DNA of 64,000 nt, taken from the NCBI RefSeq assembly GCF_003591485.1, contig NZ_QZCF01000011.1:62001-126000 (forward strand). The letters are read 5' to 3'. Each line of letters opens with the position of its first letter. The stretch's first letter is position 1. This document shows positions 52,412 through 59,902 of the stretch, piece after piece. Source of the stretch: Paenibacillus sp. 1011MAR3C5. GTDB taxonomy: Bacteria > Bacillota > Bacilli > Paenibacillales > Paenibacillaceae. The notes beneath the pieces were generated by a model that did no database searches, was not told the DNA's origin, and was given only the letters and a program-made list of their open reading frames with translations. Position numbers and translations under genes: made by a program.

Positions 52412-54910
52412 ATGAAGAAGCAGCCTGCAGCCATAGCAGGAATTGAAGTATTGGCAGTGCGTTACCTAGAGACGGGGGAGCGGGCTGCTGTCCACATACA
52501 CGCGCATGATGCGAATGGTGGTTTTATAGCGGCTATTCCACCTCAGGATGTGATGATCAGCGTTAGCGACTCTACAATCCTGCAAGTAGAGGGAGACGCT
52601 ATCATCGGTGCTGGTTTGGGCGAGGCTGACGTCACGGTGACAGTCTCAATGGAGGATGGACGCTCGTTTGGAACATGTTTTGCAGTCGGTGTGATTCCCG
52701 GTGCGAGGGCGTATATCTCACAGTTAATTGACCATCCCCGCATTTTGTTTACGGCAGAGGAGAGGCGTACCCTGCAGAGCAGGATAGCTTTCCAGGAGCA
52801 TAACGTATTCGGCATCAATGTTCCGGCGATCTGGGAGGAACTGAGGAAGGAAGGAGACCGTTACGCGGAGGAGAGCGGCTTCCGGGTCACTTATGCCAAT
52901 GCGCCCGATGTCATCGATGTTGTCTATCCGCTCTTGCAGCCTGATCCGCTGCCGAATCCCCCCGGATATGTAGACTATCCGTTCTGGACGATGTATTCAC
53001 GCGGAATCGAACATCGGTTGATTACGCTGTCCCTCTTATATGCTCTGACGGAGGAGCGGGGGTACGCGGATAAGGCAAAGGCGATGCTTCTCGACTTGGC
53101 TGCTTATCGGCGCTGGTATGAGTTTCCGGCCCGCGGAGCGGAAGGGAACTTGAGCAATGCGCATTTTACGCTGGGGGCTGCGACTGCGTATGATACGTTG
53201 TATGGCATGCTGACGATTGAGGAAAGAGAGATTATTCGTACATCTATTCTAGAGAAGGGGCTTAGACCGCTGGCAATCGATTTCGGCAACGCCGATCAGC
53301 ATAATATCATTGTAGCCAAACAGGTGGCAATGATGATCGGGGCGCTTGCCATCGTGGACGAAGAGCCGGCAGCAGCCAAATATGTCAAGCAAGCCTTCGA
53401 TTATATTCATGCGTATCTGGATGCTCGTGTGGAGTCGGAAGAGACAGAAGGGCTCATGTACAACAACATCGCAGCTACTCATCTGGCGCAAGCGGCGGCG
53501 GCATTCAAGAAATCGACTGGCCATGCGGAGCTTATGGAGCATCCATTCTTGACGGTCTTCGTGCCGGACCAGTTTTTTTACTTCCAGTCAGCGGGGAATC
53601 AGCCTACGTTCGCGAATCTGTCAGACTGCCATCCCAAGCTGAATTTGGCCTATATGATGTCGATGCTTGCTGAGAATGCGTCTAATGGTGCCGCGATGTG
53701 GTATGTGCAGCAATATGAGTCGAATAGTCTAACGGTGCTGTTAAATGTGGTCCGAGGGACGGAGGCGATCCCGCCTGAGCGGTATTTTGCCGGACGTATG
53801 TCCAAGGCATTCCCGAGGATCGGTTGGGTTGCTTTGCGAAGCGGATGGGGAGAGCGTGATCATGTCATGGCGTTCACCTCTAGTCCATCGGCACGGGGAC
53901 ATAATCATCTCGATCAGAATCATTTTATCTTGAACGTAGCCGGTGAATGGTTGATTGCCGATCCGGGCTATCAGGATTACAGGCCCGGTCCGAAAAATGA
54001 ATTTACAGACGGTTCGGTCGGACATAATGTGCTCTTGGTGAATGGACAGGGACAGCGATTGCGCGGGGGCGGCAGACTGACTTCGTCGCATATGTCTCCA
54101 GGCTTCGATGCAGTGAGAGGAGATGCGACCGCCAGCTACGAGGGAGCCATTCGTCATTGGTACCGGACAGTAGCCCATATGGACGAGAGCTGCTTCATCA
54201 TCATCGATGATATAGCACTTCATGACGCTTCAGATCGGGCAGAGCTCCTGCTTCATGCGAAGGACGGTATTGTCATCTCGGAAGCGGGCGATGGCGGAGC
54301 ATACACCTTCTCCGGTGAGAGAGCATCGGTGCTTGTGTGTACATCCTCCTCCCACGGAGCCTCTTCCATGATCACAGAGTACCCGGGGGCAGAGGAGTAT
54401 GGGCCGTATTTGGTCTACCAGGTGAACGCTGACCCGAAAGGGAGAGCGCGCTTCGCAACACTGCTTGTGCCACGCCCGGAGCTTGAGTCTATAGAGAACG
54501 AGCCTTGCGAGTGGCATGTCGAATGGAGAGAAGAGGGCTCGGTCATCACGATCAATGGCCGGGACCGGCTGCGCATCTGGAATCACGGCGGCATGGAATG
54601 GGTCCGCGAGTCTGCTCCCAATGGAATGCCGGAAGCATATGCGCTATTTGCAGGCCAATCGCTTCTCGCGGATGACAAGGAGCTGCTTTCGTTCTCGCTT
54701 CCGGCGAGCGGGTCTGTACGGCATGACAGGGATGTCTATACCATCGCGCTTACGCTGCCGGCCGCGACTCAAGTAAAGCTGATGCTGCCGGCAATCTCAA
54801 GTATTCAAGATCAGTCTGGCTCTGAGGTTCAAGCCATGATCGTTGAAGAAGGGCGAATTCTTATGGACTTGCCAGCGGGAGAGCATCGGTTGATTGCGAC
54901 CCTGTCATGA
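52412..54910 (+). CDS. Heparinase II/III-like polysaccharide lyase without signal peptide
   Basis: 832 residues. N-terminal Ig-like (Big2-type) domain about 8-92; alpha-helical toroid about 110-410 with NADQHNIIVAKQ (His near 296); beta-sandwich from about 470 with the heparinase II/III signature GHNHLDQNHF (about 497-505) and IADPGY. Such lyases split uronic-acid glycans by beta-elimination. There is no signal peptide, so it probably acts on imported oligosaccharides. ATG 52412 has ATAGGAGGAG upstream, 25 bases after the SLH gene stop, forming one operon. Confidence 0.85.
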   Translation: MKKQPAAIAGIEVLAVRYLETGERAAVHIHAHDANGGFIAAIPPQDVMISVSDSTILQVEGDAIIGAGLGEADVTVTVSMEDGRSFGTCFAVGVIPGARAYISQLIDHPRILFTAEERRTLQSRIAFQEHNVFGINVPAIWEELRKEGDRYAEESGFRVTYANAPDVIDVVYPLLQPDPLPNPPGYVDYPFWTMYSRGIEHRLITLSLLYALTEERGYADKAKAMLLDLAAYRRWYEFPARGAEGNLSNAHFTLGAATAYDTLYGMLTIEEREIIRTSILEKGLRPLAIDFGNADQHNIIVAKQVAMMIGALAIVDEEPAAAKYVKQAFDYIHAYLDARVESEETEGLMYNNIAATHLAQAAAAFKKSTGHAELMEHPFLTVFVPDQFFYFQSAGNQPTFANLSDCHPKLNLAYMMSMLAENASNGAAMWYVQQYESNSLTVLLNVVRGTEAIPPERYFAGRMSKAFPRIGWVALRSGWGERDHVMAFTSSPSARGHNHLDQNHFILNVAGEWLIADPGYQDYRPGPKNEFTDGSVGHNVLLVNGQGQRLRGGGRLTSSHMSPGFDAVRGDATASYEGAIRHWYRTVAHMDESCFIIIDDIALHDASDRAELLLHAKDGIVISEAGDGGAYTFSGERASVLVCTSSSHGASSMITEYPGAEEYGPYLVYQVNADPKGRARFATLLVPRPELESIENEPCEWHVEWREEGSVITINGRDRLRIWNHGGMEWVRESAPNGMPEAYALFAGQSLLADDKELLSFSLPASGSVRHDRDVYTIALTLPAATQVKLMLPAISSIQDQSGSEVQAMIVEEGRILMDLPAGEHRLIATLS

Positions 54911-54930
54911 TTGATTAAGCTTGTCCATTG

Positions 54931-54962
54931 CGAAGCCACAGCTTGTTGAAGCTGTGGCTTCG
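54931..54962 (+). terminator. Terminator after the heparinase-like gene
   Basis: Perfect 14-bp stem CGAAGCCACAGCTT with its complement and a GTTG loop; the T-tail is poor (CTTCGTTT). Confidence 0.65.
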
Positions 54963-55021
54963 CTTCGTTTCCTATGAACGAGATCAAGGTGTGATCGGTA
55001 ACAATAAACGGTTAATGATAG

Positions 55022-55049
55022 TTGTGTTCAAGATCATCGATGCTATAAT
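55022..55049 (+). promoter_or_regulatory. Extended -10 promoter for the TetR gene
   Basis: TTGTGT, 16 bases, TATAAT preceded by TGC (extended -10). Confidence 0.6.
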
Positions 55050-55074
55050 GAACGGAGTGAAAGGGGGGAGGCAA

Positions 55075-55131
55075 GTGGCCGAGCTGGCTTTAGTTGAATG
55101 CTTGGCTGCTGATTCCTATGACGGCTCATGA
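55075..55131 (+). CDS. Possible 18-codon leader peptide overlapping the TetR start
   Basis: GTG 55075 directly follows the very strong site GGGGGGAGG and opens a frame MAELALVECLAADSYDGS that stops at 55131, just after the TetR ATG (55118), in another frame. The TetR start itself lacks a ribosome binding site, so translational coupling through this short frame is possible. A base error that splits one longer N-terminus is the alternative. Confidence 0.4.
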   Translation: MAELALVECLAADSYDGS

Positions 55132-55717
55132 TTTGCCTTTGTCGAGAGAGGCGATATTGGATGCGGCAGAGCAGGTGTTGAGGCGCTTTGGACCGGACAA
55201 AACATCGGTTGTGGATATTGCGAAGGTGCTGAAGGTTAGCCACGGCACGCTGTACCGCCATTTTGCAAGCAAGGCTTCCATTCGAGAAGCGGTAACGGAG
55301 AGATGGCTGCATCAGAGCATTACGATCCCATTATCGGCCATCATGGACGAGGACGGAGGCAGCGCGGTGGAGCGCTTGCGCCTATGGATGGAGACGCTTA
55401 TCCGGCTTAAGCGAACCTTCTCAATCGAGGATGCGGAGATGTTCAGCATGTACGCAGCTGTCACGCTTATTGAAGTGGAGATGATATCCGCACATGTGAA
55501 CCGGCTCATTGCTCAGATGGGTCAGTTGATTGAATGGGGCATGCAAGCCGGAGATATTAAGTCCGGGGATTCGGCGCAAATGGCAAGGGCTGTCTTCCTG
55601 GCGACCTCGCGCTTCCATCATCCCGCTCATGCGCAGGAATGGCTGCAAGACAGTTCTACCGCTGATTTTGATGCTGTGTGGCAGCTGGTTTTGACAGGAT
55701 TGCTGAGCCGAGAATGA
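55118..55717 (+). CDS. TetR-family transcriptional regulator
   Basis: 199 residues. TetR HTH about 12-60 (REAILDAAEQVLRRFGPDKTSVVDIAKVLKVSHGTLYRHFASKASI), then a helical ligand-binding domain. ATG 55118 has no good ribosome binding site; a TTG at 55094 is also in frame. Upstream of an SDR oxidoreductase on the same strand, whose promoter region contains inverted repeats that could be its operator. Confidence 0.85.
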   Translation: MTAHDLPLSREAILDAAEQVLRRFGPDKTSVVDIAKVLKVSHGTLYRHFASKASIREAVTERWLHQSITIPLSAIMDEDGGSAVERLRLWMETLIRLKRTFSIEDAEMFSMYAAVTLIEVEMISAHVNRLIAQMGQLIEWGMQAGDIKSGDSAQMARAVFLATSRFHHPAHAQEWLQDSSTADFDAVWQLVLTGLLSRE

Positions 55718-55752
55718 AGCTAGATCCAATACGAATACCAATCAGGAAGTTG

Positions 55753-55788
55753 AAACCTTCGATCCGCTGACGCGGCTCGAAGGTTTTT
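55753..55788 (+). terminator. Intrinsic terminator after the TetR gene
   Basis: AAACCTTCGA pairs with TCGAAGGTTT, with inner CCGC/GCGG, followed by a T-run. Confidence 0.85.
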
Positions 55789-55805
55789 TAATCAGTTTTT
55801 TGGTG

Positions 55806-55825
55806 AATGAATGAGGCCATTCATT
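55806..55825. repeat. Palindrome AATGAATG-N4-CATTCATT
   Basis: Perfect 8-bp inverted repeat with an AGGC centre, lying between the TetR terminator and the SDR promoter; operator or processing site. Confidence 0.5.
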
Positions 55826-55851
55826 GTATCAAAGGGGAAGCTGTATCTTTG

Positions 55852-55906
55852 AATGACAAATAATAAAAAATGTCATTTGACATTTATTTGGCGAATGAGC
55901 TATGAT
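55852..55906 (+). promoter_or_regulatory. SDR promoter with overlapping inverted repeats
   Basis: TTGACA (55877-55882), 18 bases, TATGAT (55901-55906). The perfect palindrome AATGTCA-TT-TGACATT (55869-55884) overlaps the -35, and a third half-site AATGACA lies at 55852-55858. A likely TetR-type operator. Confidence 0.6.
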
Positions 55907-56026
55907 GATCTCACATTGCACACGGCAAAGTATTCAACTGCATATGAGGATAGACTAGCAATTAGTCAATAAGCCGCGGTTGTGCTTGATGTCTGGCAGC
56001 TGAATGACGATAAAGGCGGGATAAAG

Positions 56027-56770
56027 ATGGAACAATCATTAGTTGGCAAAGTGGCTCTCGTTACAGGCGCATCAAGAGGCATGGGGAGACAGATCGCCGA
56101 GGATCTGGCGCAGCATGGCGCCAAGGTCGTTGTGAATTATTCAAGCAGCCCGGCCAAGGCGGAGGAAGTTGTAGCGGGTATTGCGCAGCGCGGCGGCGAG
56201 GCGATCGCTATTCAAGCGGACATCAGCCAGGTAATGGAGGTTGAGCGCTTGTTCCGGGAGACGCTGGACGCGTTTGGGCAGGTTGATATATTGGTTAATA
56301 ACGCGGGTGTTATGGTGACGAAGCCGCTGCTTCAAACGACTGAAGAAGACTTTGACAAGCAATTTGCTATCAATGTGAAAGGGACGTTCTTTGCAATCCA
56401 GCAAGCGGCGAAGCATATGGGCGAGGGCGGTCGCATTATCAACTTCTCTACTTCGGTGGCGGGTCACATGTTCCCGGCTTACAGCACTTATGCAGGCACG
56501 AAGGGCGCTGTCGAGCAGTTTACGCGTCAGCTTGCCAAGGAGCTGGGACCTAAAGGCATAACAATCAATGCTGTGGCGCCAGGCCCAGTGAGCACGGAGC
56601 TGTTCACCGTAGGCAAGTCGGAGGAGCAGATCAAGGCGATCGGCAGCATGAATGCTTTCGGACGTATCGGCGAGCCGGAGGATATCTCCGAAATCGTCCT
56701 GTTCCTTGCGAGCGAGCAGTCGCGCTGGGTGACAGGGCAGACGCTTCGCGCTAACGGCGGATTTATTTAA
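56027..56770 (+). CDS. SDR-family oxidoreductase
   Basis: 247 residues. Classical short-chain dehydrogenase: TGASRGMG cofactor motif (13-20), NNAG, catalytic Ser in FSTSVAG and YAGTK (Tyr and Lys), C-terminal LRANGGFI. NADP(H) preference is likely from the NYSSSPAK loop. Resembles 3-ketoacyl-ACP reductase-like enzymes; substrate unknown. ATG 56027 follows AAAGGCGGG. Probably controlled by the upstream TetR protein. Confidence 0.88.
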   Translation: MEQSLVGKVALVTGASRGMGRQIAEDLAQHGAKVVVNYSSSPAKAEEVVAGIAQRGGEAIAIQADISQVMEVERLFRETLDAFGQVDILVNNAGVMVTKPLLQTTEEDFDKQFAINVKGTFFAIQQAAKHMGEGGRIINFSTSVAGHMFPAYSTYAGTKGAVEQFTRQLAKELGPKGITINAVAPGPVSTELFTVGKSEEQIKAIGSMNAFGRIGEPEDISEIVLFLASEQSRWVTGQTLRANGGFI

Positions 56771-56805
56771 TAGCATGAATGGTTTATCGGATAAGTGACA
56801 GAGGA

Positions 56806-56830
56806 GCCGGACCCGGAGGTCCGGCCTTTT
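56806..56830 (+). terminator. Intrinsic terminator after the SDR gene
   Basis: GCCGGACC, loop CGGA, GGTCCGGC, then CTTTT. Confidence 0.75.
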
Positions 56831-57048
56831 GGTTTGAACCGGATCACTTACAGGTCTCATTCGCGTCTGTTACCCTGCCGTGTCAAGAAAGGAGTTAAGA
56901 TAAGAGGGAAGGACTGACTGACTCAGATCGGTGCGGCATCGACAATGGAACAATATTTTGTGAATGGATATAGATACTGATAGGAATCGGCAATGGCAGT
57001 CGTATTAGCTTGTAGGAACAACCACTTAAGCAAAGGAGGGCAGACAGG

Positions 57049-57585
57049 GTGAGCATATCGGAGGATAACGTAGTGAAGCACATTAAGAAACGCAACGAAA
57101 GCGCGCTGGCATTCATCGTCAGGACATATGGAGGGTTGCTGGCGGCGATTATTAAGCGGCATGTGCAGTTCAATGAGCAAGAGTACGAAGAGTGTCTGGA
57201 CGATGTGCTCCTTGCGGTCTGGCATCATATCGACTCGTTCGATGAGGAAAGGAATACGTTCAAGCAATGGATTGCGGCCATTGCGAAGCACCGCGCCATT
57301 GATTATCAGCGTCGAATGTCGAGAAGAAGGCAGCATGTGGTGCCGGCAGACATCACAGATGAACTGTACTACAAGCAGCCTGTATCCATGTCATCGCATG
57401 ATGTAGAGGATGTGCTGGAGCAATTATCGGATACGGAACGGGCTGTGTTCGAAAAATATTATCTCGAAGGCGTGCCTTCGCGCGAGATGGCGCAGCAGTT
57501 GAACGTGAAAGAATCATGGATTCATAACAAGCTGTCGCGGGGACGCAGCAAGCTAAGGGACATATTGATTCCGAGGAAGGTGTAA
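57049..57585 (+). CDS. ECF-type sigma-70 family sigma factor
   Basis: 178 residues. Sigma region 2 about 15-85 (ALAFIVRTYGGLLAAII, YEECLDDVLLAVWHHIDSFD, TFKQWIAAIAKHRAIDYQRR) and region 4 about 115-170 (LEQLSDTERAVFEKYYLEGVPSREMAQQLNVKESWIHNKLSRGRSKL). GTG 57049 has AAGGAGGG upstream. Four bases separate it from its likely anti-sigma factor, so they form a regulatory pair. Confidence 0.88.
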   Translation: MSISEDNVVKHIKKRNESALAFIVRTYGGLLAAIIKRHVQFNEQEYEECLDDVLLAVWHHIDSFDEERNTFKQWIAAIAKHRAIDYQRRMSRRRQHVVPADITDELYYKQPVSMSSHDVEDVLEQLSDTERAVFEKYYLEGVPSREMAQQLNVKESWIHNKLSRGRSKLRDILIPRKV

Positions 57586-57589
57586 AGGG

Positions 57590-58588
57590 ATGTCGATCTA
57601 TCGCGATTTGAATGAGATGAGACTGGACGTATCGCAGTATGAGGAGGAGTCTCTGTCCGATATTGAACAGAAGCATTGGGTGAACCGTGTCAAAAATAAG
57701 CTGGGCCGCCGCAGCATGATGGCTGCGAGAAGATGGGTTGGTTTCGCCGCGGTATTGGTTTTGGCGATGGGTGTGACGCTGTCTTATGGGAAGCTGACGC
57801 TTGCCAAGATCCCGGCAACGGCAGGCCAGATCGAACGATTCATCCATAGCGAGAATCCTCCGGATTATTCCGCTTACAAGACTATCATTGGCGAATCTGC
57901 CGAGAATGCGTACGGCAAGCTGACGCTGAACGAAGTGCTCGTCGATTCCGATCGACTGCTCATCAGCTCGACCTTCGAGCCGGCAAAGGGAGTCGACTTC
58001 AACTATCAGACACAGCTCAGGCCGAGCGTGCTGGTGAACGGAGAGGATCTTCAGCTTACGAGAGGCTCGCAGTCGGTTAGGGTGGTGGAAGGCATGTACA
58101 CCGTCTATGGAGATATTAACGTAGGGGAGCTCCCGCGAGACGGGCGGCCGCTCCAGTTGGCTATCACCTACGATCGGATCATTGGAAGTGGCGAGCATGA
58201 GATCACAGGCAAGCCAATCGAGGAGCCCTGGGTATTTCATGTGGAGGTGTCTACGAGCGAGCTTAACGCTGCCATAACAGCCATTGAATTGAATGAAACG
58301 ATACCGCTTCTTCATGGAGAGGCCGTCACGATCGATAGTGCGATCCTGTCGCCGATATCGACGCTGATTTATTTTGACGCGGCGGAGGCATCGGATTCAC
58401 TAAGGTTGAAGCTTGTCTCGGACAGCGGTCAAGAGATTCTGGAATCGGAAGGTTATATCTCGGATGAACCGGGAGAGAGGTCGTATATTCGATTCCGTTC
58501 AATTGATGTAGGGCAAGAGTCGTATCGCATCGTTCCGATCGGCTTTGACGATCGTCAGGAGCTCGGGCAGGGCGTTCAGATTCCATAG
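57590..58588 (+). CDS. DUF4179/DUF5643-type membrane protein, probable anti-sigma factor
   Basis: 332 residues. Cytoplasmic N-terminus (1-42) that could hold the sigma factor, one membrane helix (about 46-64), then an extracytoplasmic beta-rich region fitting DUF4179 (about 65-180) and DUF5643 (about 225-325). Co-transcribed with the ECF sigma gene, as is usual for this family in Bacillota. The signal it senses is unknown. Confidence 0.75.
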   Translation: MSIYRDLNEMRLDVSQYEEESLSDIEQKHWVNRVKNKLGRRSMMAARRWVGFAAVLVLAMGVTLSYGKLTLAKIPATAGQIERFIHSENPPDYSAYKTIIGESAENAYGKLTLNEVLVDSDRLLISSTFEPAKGVDFNYQTQLRPSVLVNGEDLQLTRGSQSVRVVEGMYTVYGDINVGELPRDGRPLQLAITYDRIIGSGEHEITGKPIEEPWVFHVEVSTSELNAAITAIELNETIPLLHGEAVTIDSAILSPISTLIYFDAAEASDSLRLKLVSDSGQEILESEGYISDEPGERSYIRFRSIDVGQESYRIVPIGFDDRQELGQGVQIP

Positions 58589-58596
58589 GTTAAAAA

Positions 58597-58634
58597 AAGG
58601 ATGGCGCGGACCTTGAAGGCCGTGCCATCCTTTC
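58597..58634. terminator. Bidirectional terminator
   Basis: AAAGGATGGC pairs with GCCATCCTTT around an imperfect inner stem, between the convergent anti-sigma and DUF3231 genes; T/A-rich flanks on both sides. Confidence 0.8.
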
Positions 58635-58640
58635 CGCTTG

Positions 58641-59159
58641 CTATGCTTCTACCGCTTCCGGACGTTTAATTTGAAGAGGAGGGGGGACGAGCCAGCCCTT
58701 TTCTTTGCTGATGCGAAGTATTTTTAGACCATTGGCCATTTTGGTTGCATGGTACTTCGCGAACAACGCACCAACATCCTCACGGATGGACTTGCCCATA
58801 ATCTGGCTGCAGGCTACAAGCCCGGCCGCATTATCGGCTGCTACCATAGGAGCGATCTCATTGTCAGCGAATCGCGCGCCTGCAGGGATATCCTCCAGCC
58901 TTGCTTCAGGTCTCGAAGGCAGAGCTGGGGGAGGAGCAATGCCGTTTTCTTTTAAAATCTCATCACATTCTTCGGCCTCAAGCTTGGCTTGATCAATCGT
59001 CTGGTCGAGATATTTTTTTAAATCCCCATCGCCCGCGTGGAGTTTAAGGGCGCTATTGACCGAGATACAGCCCTTGGCAACCATAGAAAATTGCCAGATA
59101 TCGTAGATCTCGCCGTAATGAAGAGGATTGTCCTTCGGATTTCCTGTTAAAATGCCCAT
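58641..59159 (-). CDS. DUF3231-like ferritin-fold protein
   Basis: 172 residues, helical, fitting DUF3231 (spore-former family related to coat proteins): MGILTGNPKDNPLHYGEIYDIW, GDLKKYLDQTIDQAKLEAEECDEILKENGIAPPP and ADNAAGLVACSQIMGKSIREDVGALFAKYH. ATG 59159 has AAGGAG upstream. Downstream of a coat-F-like gene, so probably a spore-associated pair. Confidence 0.8.
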   Translation of the reverse strand: MGILTGNPKDNPLHYGEIYDIWQFSMVAKGCISVNSALKLHAGDGDLKKYLDQTIDQAKLEAEECDEILKENGIAPPPALPSRPEARLEDIPAGARFADNEIAPMVAADNAAGLVACSQIMGKSIREDVGALFAKYHATKMANGLKILRISKEKGWLVPPPLQIKRPEAVEA

Positions 59160-59194
59160 GTTGACTTCTCCTTATTTGCCTATTTTTTGCTGTG

Positions 59195-59815
59195 TTATTG
59201 AGTCATAGTAGGGTATGTCATAGTCGCCGTTCTTTGATAGTAGCCCGGCGCACCCATTGCGTTCGCATTTGCAGGCTGGTAATGATTCAATACTGTATTG
59301 GTCGTCATTTCCTTCATCGTTGGAACCTGATAATATCCAGCCTGGTTCATGTATTGCCAGACTTCGTAGGCTTGCTCGGAGCAATTCACCGCGCCTTGCT
59401 GCATCATGGACCGCAGCTGCGGGTTAGCGCATTCCAAGGCAGCAATGATCTTCATCGATGCGGAAGACTTGTGTAGTCCAAGCAATGCACAAGCAACATC
59501 TCTGTCATCAATTTGATTCGCAGATGCATTCGGGCTTGCAGGAGCCGGATGATCCAGACCGTATGTCGGTGTGAAGTTTTTGGATGCTGCATAAGGCGAG
59601 CCTGGAGTGGCGCCTTGTCCAGACAGGTGTTGTACAGCTTGAACGCAGCGGTTATATTCATCAATCGTGAATTGAAGCTGCTTGTCCATAATTTGAGTAA
59701 GCTGCGGATCCTTGGCGTGCGGTCGATACAGTTGCATCGTGTTGATACCCGTAATTGTGGCCGACAATACTTCATGTACTTCCATTGTTTCATGAGCGCC
59801 CAAATGTGCTGCCAA
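59195..59815 (-). CDS. Coat F-like spore coat protein
   Basis: 206 residues. N-terminal ferritin-like helical CotF domain (MEVHEVLSATITGINTMQLYRPHAKDPQLTQIMDKQL), a Pro/Ala/Ser linker, a second helical part (DVACALLGLHKSSASMKIIAALE) and a Tyr/Gln/Asn-rich tail typical of coat proteins. TTG 59815 is the start, supported by GAGGAGG upstream. Expected in the spore coat. Confidence 0.8.
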   Translation of the reverse strand: MAAHLGAHETMEVHEVLSATITGINTMQLYRPHAKDPQLTQIMDKQLQFTIDEYNRCVQAVQHLSGQGATPGSPYAASKNFTPTYGLDHPAPASPNASANQIDDRDVACALLGLHKSSASMKIIAALECANPQLRSMMQQGAVNCSEQAYEVWQYMNQAGYYQVPTMKEMTTNTVLNHYQPANANAMGAPGYYQRTATMTYPTMTQ

Positions 59816-59902
59816 AATAGTTCCTCCTCAAGGGTTGAAGTGTACATCGTGTTTAAATTGCCTATATAGGCTGTTAAATATGCAAAGCTAAGGGAACTTG
59901 TT

